64,000 bases of DNA from Platynereis dumerilii (GCA_026936325.1 JAPTHN010000011.1:35994629-36058628); one strand, 5' to 3'. Counted from the first letter of the stretch, positions 22,760 through 33,067 are shown. The notes: generated from the sequence alone by a model not told the origin. Made by a program: numbers and translations.

Positions 22760-24262
22760 TGGTCAATATCGCTTCATGACAAAATAGCAGTAAAAATGTA
22801 AAATTTTTTTTTCTTCGACAAAAATATTGTTTTTTTCACTATACTTGTTGGAAAGTCTTTCGCAATTTTTTGCAATAGCTGTTTTTTTCTGCGTGAATTT
22901 TTACATTGTGTTAGAGAAAACAAGCCATATTGAGAGAATAATGAATTAGGATGATTGCGGAGCAGAATTAGAGATGGGTTTGAAATCTTAGAAGGTTTTA
23001 GCCACCAAGAGATTGTAGACCTCATTGTCTGTAGTACATGCTAATATTTTATTTTTTCTAACCTTTTAAACCCTGGTTTACTCAACTGTTTCCTGTATGT
23101 ATGTATTGTTTTTCTACAGTGAATAAAGATTATATATATATAGCTATCTATATATATAGGAATGATTTTGGCAAGAGCACTTGCTTGGCATGTTTCCAGA
23201 GACTTAATCCCGAAGCCTGCAACAGAAGTGACAAACATTTATCAATCAAAATGGAGCATATATATACCAACCACCACTTAGCATCCTACCTTTATGTCAC
23301 ATAACCTCAGTGAGCCAGTGGATCATGTGGAGCCTGCCGGTTGCTTTGTAATCAGGCTGTAAATGTAAACCCACTGAAATACCAATAAATTTCCCCTCTT
23401 CAAAAGAAGGATCATCTTATCTGAATGATGGACCTAATAGTGCTGACCTTGCCATGATGTGGTTTGAGCTGGTCAATAACATTAAGCTTGTATTACTGGG
23501 TTTGGCTCTAAAATATATTCAGCTCAGCCCAGAAACGTCCAGAAAAATATTGGCCTCTCATTTCTGGGCTCTGTTAATGCAGAGCTATACAGATGTTGAG
23601 TTTTTTGACAGCTATTCAATGTATTCATAAAAATATAAAGTGGCTTATATTGCTTAAGTCGCCCATAATTTAAGATTAAAAAAATAATGTTATTTCATTG
23701 CTAATCAAGTCATTCTGAATGAACCAGAAACAACAAAGTCTTAAAAAATAGTCCATGATCAATGTGTCTTATGGAATATCAATGATCATGCATTACTATG
23801 TGACAACTGAATTGTCTCTACCAAATTAGATGTTCAATCAAGTTTTAACAAGTTTTGGTATGAAAACGGAATAAAGTACTTTTAAAAGTTCGACATGAAG
23901 CTAGAAGGTATAAAGGACGTTGATTGTCAAAAGCACTTGTTGAAACAGGCATCAAGGCTTTTAAAAGAACTATTAGATGAGATGGCAGAACATAGGTCTG
24001 AGGTTAATTGTTCTCAATTTGCATGTAGAATATTATGGTTAGTCTCTGGTTAATTCATAATGTTTGTCAATTCCCTTACAGAAAATTTGTGATTTATTCA
24101 GAAGGAGAAAACAATCTCAATGTGAAAATAGTACTTTCCGTGTCATAATTTAAAGTGATGTGTCATGTAGGGTTTGGACAATATTGGTAAAATTTTATGT
24201 TGTACTGCAGTATTTTTCCAGGCTTAATGTCATACCGTCCGGTCTCCCAGTTACTGTGGTAT
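22760..24262. other. Copy B sequence, no gene seen
   Basis: Contains a TA-rich microsatellite around 23125-23160 and the continuation of array 1 at about 23990-24180. No frame or RNA could be supported. Confidence 0.4.
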
Positions 24263-24270
24263 CAATGGAT

Positions 24271-24459
24271 AATAGGCGTACGAGACGGCTGTCTCGCAGG
24301 GGGGCAGTGACTATTTTGCCCTGAAATTTTATCATGGCGTGAATATGACCAGGGCTGTGGATCTGCCCTGATATTAGGTCAGGATTTACCCTGATGAGCC
24401 ATTTGCCCTGATGCCAGGGGGGCTCCACCCCCCCTGACCCCCTGCAAAATACGCCTTTG
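24271..24459. mobile_element. hAT-like MITE, 189 bp
   Basis: Short inverted ends share an AGGCGTA core (AATAGGCGTA at left; TACGCCTTTG at right). The flanks are CAATGGAT (24263-24270) and CAACGGAT (24460-24467), a 7/8 match for an 8-bp target duplication. The interior has repeated GCCCTGA units and G/C runs. It shares the GGCGTA core with the elements at 12741 and 28093. Confidence 0.6.
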
Positions 24460-24754
24460 CAACGGATGTTGTAATATCAAAATACAAATGTCATCTCAAC
24501 CCCAGTGTTATGAGCCTGTGTGATAAGGCATGATTGTGCAATGGCTTAAAACTTTTTTAACTCAAAGGATTGGGAGAATGCACAAATAATCCAATCTGGA
24601 GTTCTGCAAGTGAATTAGTTTTCTCCGAACTTCAGGTGGCATTCCCCCCACCGCATTTGTGAAAGTTAAGTAAAAGACTGTAGAGCATCTGTATTATCAT
24701 CCCTCCCCAATAGAATAGCCAGTTACTGTCATTTGTTACACCTAGCTTTTTGGT

Positions 24755-25010
24755 CTTAAAAGTTAAAGGCCAGACAAAGAGTCAACAGTCACTTTCTGGT
24801 CATCCGGTTTCAAGCCTTGGCAAATAAATGAAAGGCTTCTACATCTTGTGAATACCTCTGGTTCAAAGAGCAATTTGGAAGTGCCCTTGCCAGTTGCTGG
24901 TCTCAAGTCAAGTAGCCCTACTGTCGTCTTTTGAGGTGCAATTGGAGATTGTGTTCGTGAATTATGGCCGTTGCCATGCTGCCATGAAAGTAATTCCGTC
25001 TTTCATAATT
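24755..25010. repeat. Segmental duplication array 1, start of copy C
   Basis: GGCCAGACAAAGAGTCAACA and CAGTCACTTTCTGGTCATCC, then AAGGCTTCTACATCTTGTGA, match 7725-7960 and 12890-13090 in order. The similarity stops near 25010. Confidence 0.8.
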
Positions 25011-25400
25011 TTATCATTGTGGAAAGTAACACAATAAAAATATCAGGATTTTAATTGTAATAATATTTATTATACACAACTGTTGAATGCAGACATAACA
25101 TAATTTCATGCTTTAATTGTTTTCAAAAAAAAAGTTATTATATGAAAAGTAACAGAACTGGTATAGCATAATTTAATTGTGAAAAAATAATGTTAATGGT
25201 TTCTTTTTTTTTTTAACTATGTATCCTTCCATTCTTTCTTTTCTTTTCCTTCGGCAGACCCGTAGGCCAGGGGAGGGGAAAGGGGCTGATGGGTCACACC
25301 CTCACTGGCCAAGGAGTTCCGCCCAAGCTAAAAAATAAAAATGAAGAAACAAACTTTGGTTCCGGTATTTGAAGTCTGGTCCCGGTATTCAAATAGGCTT

Positions 25401-25749
25401 TGATGGTGGAACTCTCTTTTTTCAGCTCTCTGCTGTCTCCGTGCGCAAAAAACGTTTCCAGAAACAAGCCGACATTTCATATCATTGCCAATTCAGTAGA
25501 GCTGGTATTCCAGGCTCCAGATCTTTTAATACATTCAAAAGACTACAGATTTTCATTGCCGAGTCTCAAATGGACTGTTTGGCATGGATTGCCACCATAT
25601 TCGAGTACTGTCAGGCTGATTAGACTGTGATATGAACCTCGGAAAACCCGGCCGAGCCCCATTGATAATGCCCAGGCCGATTTTTCCGGAAATAGTTTTA
25701 TTCTGCTTGATGACGCAGGAGTGCTGCAAAAATAAGAGTTCCACTATCA
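25401..25749. mobile_element. MITE family T, copy 1 (349 bp)
   Basis: The ends are TGATGGTGGAACTCTCTTTT and the inverse, AAGAGTTCCACTATCA. The interior aligns with the neighbouring copy at 25979-26326 (GTTTCCAGAAACAAGCC, TCCAGGCTCC, GTCAGGCTGATTA). No coding frame and no clear target duplication. Confidence 0.75.
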
Positions 25750-25978
25750 TAGCCTATAAATAAGTTAAATATAAATTCAGGAATGAAAGAATTCGCCGGC
25801 CAAATTTTCAGACTAAAGTGGACCAAAATTGCCAAACATGAAAGACTGTGGCCTGGTGCCCGTGTCCTGATCAGATAAGATCACTGCAGGGGGCACCTGT
25901 GAATTTCAGTGATGCTGCCCTCCACTCTCTTGACATTAAATCCTTGACTATTCTGCTGGTTGCCAGCTGCCATGGGCA

Positions 25979-26326
25979 TGATAGTGGAACTCTCCTTTTT
26001 CCAGCTTCGGTATCCCTGCGAACAAAAAAAGTTGTCTAGGAAAATCAGCCTGTTGTAATTTGTCAATTGGGCTGGGTTTTCCAAGCTCCGAACAATTCTA
26101 AATCCACAATTATGTACTGTAAAACAAATGGAATCCATGAATTAGGTCCAGAAGTTGACTCAGTTGGGCTTATCCAGTGTTGTCAGGCTAATTAAAGTGT
26201 GTTATGGACCCCAGAATACAAGCTCCATCGACTCAGCAATGGCACAACATTGCGGCTTGTTTCCGAAAAAAGTTTTTATGTGCGCTGGGACGTCGGAGAG
26301 CAGCAAAAAGGAGAGTTCCACTATCA
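25979..26326. mobile_element. MITE family T, copy 2 (348 bp)
   Basis: The ends are TGATAGTGGAACTCTCCTTT and the inverse, AAGGAGAGTTCCACTATCA, a near-perfect match of at least 19 bases. Same length and orientation as the copy at 25401, separated by 229 bp. Confidence 0.8.
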
Positions 26327-27155
26327 GGCCCTATTGGCCAGTGATTTGTAATACTCGCTCTTACAAAATAAAAGTAACGATTGATTGATCCATCACATGT
26401 ATGTGAAAGTCCAACATTACAAAAAATTTATGTTACAATTTCACTCTGTGTGGCATCATTTTTTACCATCAAAACTGCTCGGAATTTGCCTCAGACGATC
26501 TGAAAACTGTTGGCTTCCAGGGGCCTATAGTAGCCCCAAGCCCCCGGCCTCGAGTTTGGTCCACATTAGCCTCTGTCATCACCCCCCCCCCCCAACCACA
26601 GAGCAGCCTACGGGCCTGCTTCTCTTCTTCCTTCATCCCTTCCTTCCTTCATTTTTTTCTTCCTTCCTTTCTTTCTTTCTTCCTTATTTCTTTCCTAATC
26701 TTTTACGTTTTGGGATCCAGCTACTGGGAAATAGGTTTATTCTTTGTGAAATTGATGTAAACGTATTATAGAAATTCAAAAAGAGTCACTGATGACGGTG
26801 CAGAATAGCTTGCTGGCTGGCCTGCTGGTTAGATAGATGAATTCGTAGACCGACAGATATATTGACTGATCGAATGACAAATTAAACCAATCGTTTACAT
26901 TACTTGGATAGACTGACACAATATATAGGCCTATTAGTGTGGAAAAAATAAATAAACATAATGTACCATGTATACACCAGGGGAACCAACAGCCCTTTCT
27001 GGGAGGGTACTCAGTTTTTTCTGACACGTATGCTGGGCTGGAAGTTCGGCTACCACACCCGGTGCTAGGCGGTCGGTCGTCGCGAAAAACCCCCGACTCC
27101 AGAATTTTTTTTGTTGGTGTAATAGTATTTTCTTTTTTTTTCCATATATTATACA
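26327..27155. other. Spacer with polypyrimidine tract
   Basis: A CTTC/CTTT-rich tract fills 26620-26696 and a C-run lies at 26582-26593. A locally GC-richer patch at 26970-27110 has no recognised content. The 129-codon minus-strand frame at 26776-27165 crosses low-complexity sequence and is not supported. Confidence 0.5.
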
Positions 27156-27410
27156 AATACCGCATGATATGAGTGCAATATGAAAATTCATTTGTTGATG
27201 AAATTCATATTGAACGAGGGGTCAGGCTGAGTTCAATATGAATTTACGAGTGCAAATAAATTTTCATATTGCACTCATATCATGCCGTATTTTTAAAAAA
27301 TAAAAACTCATATTGCACTCTATCCATGCAATATAAAAAATCGGAAAAAAAGAAAAAATTTTGGTGAAAATTACATATTGCACTCGAACCATGCAATATG
27401 AGTTTTTATG
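27156..27410. repeat. Two adjoining hairpin-forming repeats (GCAATATGA family)
   Basis: GCATGATATGAGTGCAATAT at 27162 is matched in inverse by sequence ending GCACTCATATCATGC at 27285, with further pairing of TTCATATTGAAC and its complement towards the centre. A second inverted pair follows: AAAACTCATATTGCA near 27303 and TGCAATATGAGTTTTT near 27398. Probably two copies of one palindromic repeat. Confidence 0.7.
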
Positions 27411-28084
27411 ATGTTGTCACTTGACTGATTTTGGCCAATCAGCATTGCTCTAGCATAGTGGTCATGTAATAACAAGAATTATTTTCACCGAAAAATAACA
27501 TCGAGATTCGATAAAAGTTCATAATTAAATTCAGGGGCCAACTCTAAGGATCATGCTCGACTTTTAGACCCAACTATAGGATTTTTTCTTTTGAAAAAGG
27601 GGCGGGCCTACTGAGCCGAGAATAGATGTACATTTGAATATGGTACCCCCCCCCCCCTCAAGCAGCTCTTGACCTATAAAGTAACACTGACCTACAACTG
27701 TTGCTGCCACAGGCCTACTTGTGTGCTGCAGCACTGCTGCTGCAATGCTGATGCATTCGGGACTGGCAGTTAGGTGGTAGTTCTCTTGTTTTCTGAAAAT
27801 TTTAGTATAAATACCAGCATTAAGCTGGGATCTGACCTTCTTTATACATTTTTTGCACATAAGAGATGCATGTATCACATGCAAGTGCATGTTTAATGTA
27901 TCAGTGTCATGAAATATCTGAATGTTTGTTGTTGTTTTTGTTGCAGCTGCTATTATATATAGCCTGCTAACAGTGGGCAAGCACCAGCAGAGGTGGAGCA
28001 TTGAGAAGTGGGGTAATAGGTCATTGCAGACTTCACAGTTTACAAGGTTAGTTTTCAGAATACTATAGCTACTCTGCTACAGGC
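27411..28084. other. Spacer, nothing recognised
   Basis: A C-run lies at 27646-27658. A 145-codon minus-strand frame at 27564-28001 has no recognisable domain, splice context or conservation with other parts of the window. Confidence 0.4.
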
Positions 28085-28477
28085 CTAGGAATCAGGGGCG
28101 TATCTAGAAATGGCCTGAGGGGGGGGGGCAATATATGGGATGAATACGGGGCGCTCTGCGGCTTTTCCTGTTCCGTGTTAATTTTTGTCAGGGGGGGCAT
28201 GGCCCAATGGATTATAGGACGTTTCACCGCCAGGACGTTTCACCGTCGGTAGTTCTGAGACGTTTCACCGTCAAAACTAAATTTTTGAGACGTTTCACCG
28301 CCAGTCTAAATAAGCTCTAAATAAGCCTGAATAAACTTCAATTCAGCTTGTATGAGCACCAATAAGTCTAGTTTCATGAAGAGTAAGTTTACTTAGCTGT
28401 CTTTTGCACATCACGTTGGCAAAGAATACGCATGGATCCTACAAGAAGTTACAAGAAATGGCTTCCAGGCCAAACTA

Positions 28478-29883
28478 CGAGGGGTTTTCCATAAGTTCTG
28501 TCCAACTTGCCATAAATTTTGAAATATTTAATACAGAAACATGATATTTGGGTCACATTATGTTGAAGCAATTTGCAAATGATCCTGAAAAAATCAGATC
28601 ATAGAAATAAAAATAAATGGTTAATTTGTTACCATGGAAACCTAAAGTCATGAAATGCGGCCCAGGGCACAGTCAGATTCATTATATCTTGTCAAGAATT
28701 CATTTTTTTCCAGGACTACAGGACAAGAAACGTATTAAAAATAATCCCCAACATTTTACAAATTCTCAAAATAATGAACTTGCCACTGAGTACTTTTCCT
28801 TTAACTTTATATATCCCTTAAAAAATCAATGCCACATAGACCTCATATTGAGATCACCGTTGGTGTTTCGCAGACTTTTTGTACCTAACGATGGGTTTTC
28901 CATAAGTTCTGTCCAACCGGTCATAACATTTGCTAGACTTTCTTCAGAAAGATGATATTTAGGTCAATTGATATTGAGGTAATTTGCGAATGATCCCCAA
29001 AAAAATCAGATCATAGAAGTAAAAATAAATTGTTTATTTGTTGCTGTGGAAACCAAAAGTCATGAAATGCGACTGCGATCTTGTTAAAAGACACATACTT
29101 GATATATTTTGCCAAAATATGTAATTATTACAAAAGGAAAAGAACAAAATATATTCAAAACATTCATAGCCATTTCATAACTTCCTAAACTAATGACTGG
29201 GACCCCATACATACATTTTCTCATACTTTCTAACCATGCCTAGATGAGATACTTCAGTCTTCATGTTAAGGTCTGTTTTGGCATTGTCCGGTCTTCTTTT
29301 CTTAGGTCTTCCAATGTGTGCTTTCTTCATTCAGGAAAAGTTTGTGCAATCTTTATTTGGTTCTATCACTAATACTGTCTTCCTTGTATGTATGATAGAA
29401 GGTTCTTATTCTTTCTGCTAGTTTTTATCCAATTAAATTGAAGAAACCCAGCGGGTGTATATGGTGTCATCCATATCCAAAAAAAATGCTCATCTCATAA
29501 AAAATGGGAAACTGCACAGGAGATGGTAGAGTAACTGAAATGTGATGATAATACCAGTTTTCATTGTTATTAATGATGTTACAAATAACTGATTGTATTT
29601 CATGAAAAAAATTATGAATAGACTTTAATTCAATTAGTCAAAACACAGATGATGTGAGCAGGTGTTCAATTCGTTTTAAGTAAGCACTACAAAATCTGGG
29701 CCGCATTTCATGGCTTCTGGTTTCCATGGCAACTTATTAAGCATTTACTTTAATTTATATGATTTGATTTTTTTGCCTTTATTTAGGAATTACATCAATA
29801 TTATCTGACCCAAATATCATGTTTCTATATCAAATCTAGCAAAAGTTATGACTAGTTGGACAGAACTTTTGGAAAACCCCTCG
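28478..29883. mobile_element. Mariner-like inverted-repeat element nested in the MULE
   Basis: CGAGGGGTTTTCCATAAGTT at 28478 is matched in inverse by sequence ending ACCCCTCG at 29883, with TA on both sides (28476-28477, 29884-29885). The inverted repeats run about 190 bp, including TTCTGTCCAACT, ATGATATTTGGGTCA and AAGTCATGAAATGCG. A third copy of the repeat sits inside in left-hand orientation at 28890-29070. No transposase is visible, so it is non-autonomous or decayed. Confidence 0.75.
28890..29070. repeat. Internal third copy of the 1.4-kb element's terminal repeat
   Basis: GGGTTTTCCATAAGTTCTGT, GATGATATTTAGGTCA and AAAGTCATGAAATGCG repeat the order seen from 28482. The copy is direct relative to the left end. 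It points to a second element nested head-on or an ectopic duplication of the end. Confidence 0.8.
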
Positions 29884-29961
29884 TACATCCCCCTTGAGTC
29901 CTCCTGGTGGAAGATGACAGAGTTACTATAACAAAACAACCCAAGTCAGGTTCACTGAGTA

Positions 29962-30050
29962 ACAATATCACGAACAGTTGTGTGAATTAATATCACTCGA
30001 GCCCGCAGGGCGAGAGTGATATTAATTCACACAACAGCGAGTGATATTGT
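29962..30050. repeat. Hairpin repeat with 37-bp arms
   Basis: ACAATATCAC, five unpaired bases and TTGTGTGAATTAATATCACTC are mirrored by GAGTGATATTAATTCACACAA and GTGATATTGT around a GC-rich 15-base loop. It lies within the MULE. No coding content. Confidence 0.8.
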
Positions 30051-30083
30051 ACGAAGTGCCCTGACGCGTGGTTGTTTTGTTTT

Positions 30084-30360
30084 TATCACCTGGTTTTACC
30101 TCAAATTTTCAGTTATAAAGAGGGACTATTTTCTGCAATTACAAAAATGTGACGTCACCATGGAGCAACAATGGACATGACGTCACAATCCCATTATTCT
30201 GGCCCTTGTTTGGTTTGTGACATCATCAGGCAGCTGAAATGCTGGTGATGTCATAACCATTGCTAAAAAATATCGCCCTTGAAGGGTGGTATTTTTTACA
30301 ATATCATAGGCCCTGATATTTTGACTTTAAGCAGTGATATTCACAGCCAACCAGGTGATA
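30084..30360. mobile_element. MITE with TATCACCTGGTT ends and CRE-like palindromes
   Basis: TATCACCTGGTT at 30084 is matched by AACCAGGTGATA ending at 30360. Inside are TGACGTCA at 30150 and 30178, TGACATCA at 30218 and its complement TGATGTCA at 30246. Spacings of 28, 40 and 28 bp are symmetric about the centre, as expected if these motifs are part of long degenerate inverted repeats. Nested in the MULE. Confidence 0.65.
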
Positions 30361-30560
30361 ATACTTCACTTTCCATGTTCTTATGCACTGGAGTTTCTAA
30401 GGCTTTTAAGTATTTCTGTCTTTGTTTTATTGAAACTGACAATTCCCAAGGAATAATTTAATGCAAGTATATGTTTTAATAATTTTATTAAAAAGAAAAG
30501 TTTCTTCAAGCATCAACTTTCAATTACAAAACAGCACACTTCACACAAAGTGGAAAAAAA

Positions 30561-30680
30561 AAATTATACAATACAATACAATTATATACAAATTATACAA
30601 TACAATACAGTTATATACAAATTATAAAATACAATACAATGATATGCACAATTATATAATACAATAAAATATATAATATT
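30561..30680. repeat. 29-bp AT-rich tandem repeat, about 4 units
   Basis: Units start AAATTATACAATACAATAC at 30561 and 30590, then AAATTATAAAATACAATAC at 30619, with a decayed unit from 30648. It lies in the non-coding left half of the MULE. Confidence 0.85.
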
Positions 30681-31036
30681 ACACAATGCAATTCCATTTT
30701 CCAGTTTCATTTTCGATCTTTGTCAAGTTTCATTATTGTCATTAAAAATATTACTGTCTAGAAGCATTTGTTACAGCAAAACTATTTCAATTTTCAATCT
30801 TTATCAGTTAACAATCCGAAAATATATAAAATATAAAAAGCAAATAACAATATATTAAGGAAAAAATTTCAGCAATCAAATTAAGAAAAGTCTGGTAAGT
30901 AATTAATTGGACATAAACTGAAATACAATTTTAACTGTCAATGTTCACAAAATTATGTGTAAAAATCGAGTGGTCATAATGATTAAAAAAAATGTTTATA
31001 TTCACTAATGTTATTACAGTCTATCATATTGGTTCT
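30681..31036. other. MULE internal non-coding sequence
   Basis: AT-rich sequence between the tandem repeat and the transposase 3' end. Nothing recognised. Confidence 0.5.
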
Positions 31037-32596
31037 TCAAGCTTCCTCGACAACGGGTCCATCCATCAAGCATGAGCACAAGCTCAGGAGCTGCTTGGCC
31101 GATAGGTTTCCGTCCTGCATGTCCTTCCAGGCCTCGATGACCTGCTTCTCCTTCTTTCAATGGCCGACTCGTTGATACAGAAGGACAGCACCTCTAGTCA
31201 TGAATGCGATCTGGTGGGGGATTTCTTCGGCTTCTCGGTGAAGCAATCCGATGAGAATGTAGACATTCAGGTTGGCCTTCCCCCTTGAGTTTAGACTGTG
31301 ATGCCATCCTTCGGTATCGTTGTTGGTCCGGATGGGGTGCATGAACGAGTTCAAGGATGCCATGGGGAAAAGGGTGTTCTGGATCCATTGTCTCTCCATG
31401 AAGTCCACTAGCTGACGAATCTTGCCTTCTCCAGGTACCAGGTCCTTCAGGTTTTCGAACTGGGCAACGATGTACTCTACAGGCAGGTATGACAGAGCCA
31501 TCAGCCATCTGCAGAATGTGAAGGTCCTTTCTTTCTTGTAGTAGGCTGTTTGCAGTCCAACATCCTGGATCTTCTTCCAAATGGCTTGGGCGAGTGGAAG
31601 CTGCGACCTCGGAGCCGGACGTCGGGCAATACATCTCGGACAGCCTGCCGGACAGCAGCCTCGAAGTCGACGGTGATGGTCTGGACTGCAGGCTCGCTGG
31701 AGAGTTCATCCAAGAGGGCCATCAGGACAGAATTGTAGTCATTCTTTGAGCGTCCCGTCATGACGACAAAGAGTAGGGGGACTTGCTTGATCCTGCCGTC
31801 GACGTTCAAGAAGGCTTGAACGGTTCCCGGACAACCTCGAAGGTCCCGTCGAGGTACCAGTGTTTCGCCCTGACAAGAAGGTCCAGCTGCTGGTTAGTCG
31901 CAAAGAGGATGTGGCATTTTTTTCTCTCTAATGACCCATTCTCTACTTCAACCAGGTAGAAGTTGTCGGGGATGACTTCCATGTTGAGCTCTAAGTCCAA
32001 GTCCAGTGGGTGATGTGGTCTTGTCTTCTGACGTACTCTGTTTGCCATCCGCGTCAGGGCACTGGGCTGGGACAGGGCTTCGCAGGGAGCATCTGGATGA
32101 ACGTAGGCCCGGATCGCTTCCTTCACGAGAGTCGATGCGGCCTCAAACTGGTCTTTCTTGTTGGCCTCTCGGAGAGTCGCTTTCACCTTCGCAGCTGTAG
32201 ACGACCCAATCAAAGGTTGATGCGGATGGGGCTGGCCACCAAAGTAAACACTCTGGTCTTCCTCTCTCACATGGGACTTACACATATTCTTCCGGGAATG
32301 AACGGAGCAGACCCATTCGGTGTGGGTTGTCTTCGCCTTCGAAACGACGTACGAGTATCCGATGGAGTTGGTGAGCAGAGTTTTCCCTCGTTTGGTGCCC
32401 TTCTCAACCTTGGTCCAAGTTAGTTCTTGGTCTTCTTCGTCATCAGTGTCTTCAACAGGCTGTTGTTCGACGAGCGATTCTTCTGGAACCTTGGGTACGA
32501 TGAACGAGACGATGCGGTCTTCGGCGTTTTCTACATCTGGTGCAGATTCGTTGATGTTCGGTGGATCAACAATGGACTCAGCATTTCGATCGACCT
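31037..32596 (-). pseudogene. MULE transposase with FLYWCH-type zinc finger, broken
   Basis: The enzyme would cut and move the enclosing MULE. Read on the minus strand, the main exon follows an acceptor-like TTATGTTTTTCCAG at about 32597. First comes an acidic N-terminal region, then a FLYWCH-like finger (GYSYVVSKAK, TEWVCSVHSRKNMCKSH; Cys/Cys/His spacing). Next is the MULE transposase core: YLDGTF with the first Asp, QVPLLFVVMTGRS, TVDFEAA with the second Asp, and NNDTEGWH with the likely catalytic Glu. Helical C-terminal sequence (KQVIEAWKDMQDGNLSAKQL) runs to a final TGA at 31037-31039. Frame changes near 31809 and within the GRSFH region near 31600, plus an in-frame TGA at 31154-31156, inactivate it. 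Codon use looks GC-richer than the surroundings. Flanking boxes are probably its binding sites (inference). Confidence 0.85.
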
Positions 32597-32673
32597 GGAA
32601 AAACATAAGAGAAATGTATTAGTTAAGTCAACATACAAATAAATGAATGAGCTGAGAAGAAAGACAATGATAT

Positions 32674-32918
32674 GGCGGGCTTTGCTTTTTAGCTTGAATC
32701 CATCAATTGCTTTCTTTGTCAACATAAGATGCATGGTATGCTCAGCAATGATGTTGGGGAGTAGTTGATTTGATGGAATGAAATGTCATGAATGTGATGA
32801 ATATTTTATTATAAGAGACAAAATTGATTTGGCGGGCTTGCTTTTTAGCTTGAATCCATCAATTGCTTTTTTGTCAACATAAGATGCATGGTGTGCTCAG
32901 CAATGATGTTGGGGAGTT
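32674..32918 (-). repeat. ~157-bp spaced duplication of a putative 5' exon of the transposase
   Basis: GGCGGGCTTGCTTTTTAGCT to GATGTTGGGGAG occurs at 32674-32762 and 32831-32918, each about 88 bp. On the minus strand the outer copy starts with ATG and reads MHRPPGVKLPNIIAEHTMHL, which could be the transposase N-terminus joined by splicing to the exon at 32596. The inner copy is a partial duplicate. Confidence 0.5.
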
Positions 32919-33067
32919 TTACTCCTGGTGGCCTGTGCATCTGAAAAAAATCTGGCGGTGAACCGGCACTGAAACGTCCAAGCACTACGGACCGTGAAAC
33001 GTCCCAACGGTGAAACGTCCTGCTACCGGCCCAATACCCCCCCCCTAAATACGCCACTGCTAAGAAT

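Larger units (their letters stand above)
12651..24750. repeat. Segmental duplication array 1, copy B (expanded)
   Basis: Same block order as copy A but about 12 kb long because of private sequence and insertions: the MITE at 12741, a truncated MITE at 15405, 15.76-17.7 kb, the SINE at 17135, the element at 18773, repeat R1 at 20468, the LINE at 21295 and the MITE at 24271. Within matched blocks the similarity is high enough to read by eye but with frequent substitutions and small indels, so the duplication is old. Confidence 0.8.
28209..33027 (-). mobile_element. Mutator-like element (MULE), 4.8 kb
   Basis: GGCCCAAT is duplicated exactly at 28201-28208 and 33028-33035, fitting the 8-11 bp duplications of Mutator elements. 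The inverted ends share AGGACGTTTCACCG, and the box GACGTTTCACCG repeats inside both ends: 28218, 28234, 28259 and 28289 on the left, and 32967, 32992 and 33008 plus a degenerate one near 32954 on the right. The transposase lies on the minus strand near the right end (31037-32596). The left part is filled with secondary insertions (28478-29883, 29962-30360). It is disabled: the transposase is broken. Confidence 0.85.
28093..33059. mobile_element. hAT-like 140-bp MITE, split by a MULE insertion
   Basis: The outer ends CAGGGGCGTATCTAG (28093-28107) and CTAAATACGCCACTG (33045-33059) are inverted repeats with 13 of 15 matching. They are flanked by CTAGGAAT (28085-28092) and CTAAGAAT (33060-33067), a 7/8 target duplication. 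Removing the inner insertion with one copy of its duplication leaves 140 bp, the same length as the MITE at 12741, whose ends share the GGCGTA core. The remaining body is G/C-run rich and non-coding. Confidence 0.8.

Noticed and set aside
26385-27191. Frames of 77-129 codons on both strands
   Set aside because: They run through a CTTC-rich polypyrimidine tract and C-runs, giving artificial Phe/Ser/Leu-rich peptides, and overlap one another on opposite strands.
27564-28001. 145-codon minus-strand frame as a gene
   Set aside because: No recognisable domain, no splice or start context, and several frames of about this length are expected by chance on two strands of 64 kb of this composition.
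28617-28955. 112-codon plus-strand frame as a transposase
   Set aside because: It spans the inverted repeat of the TA-flanked element and has no catalytic motif or helix-turn-helix.
31194-32622. Long frames on both strands overlapping the MULE transposase
   Set aside because: They are shadow frames of the GC-richer transposase sequence; only the minus-strand frame with FLYWCH and MULE motifs is meaningful.
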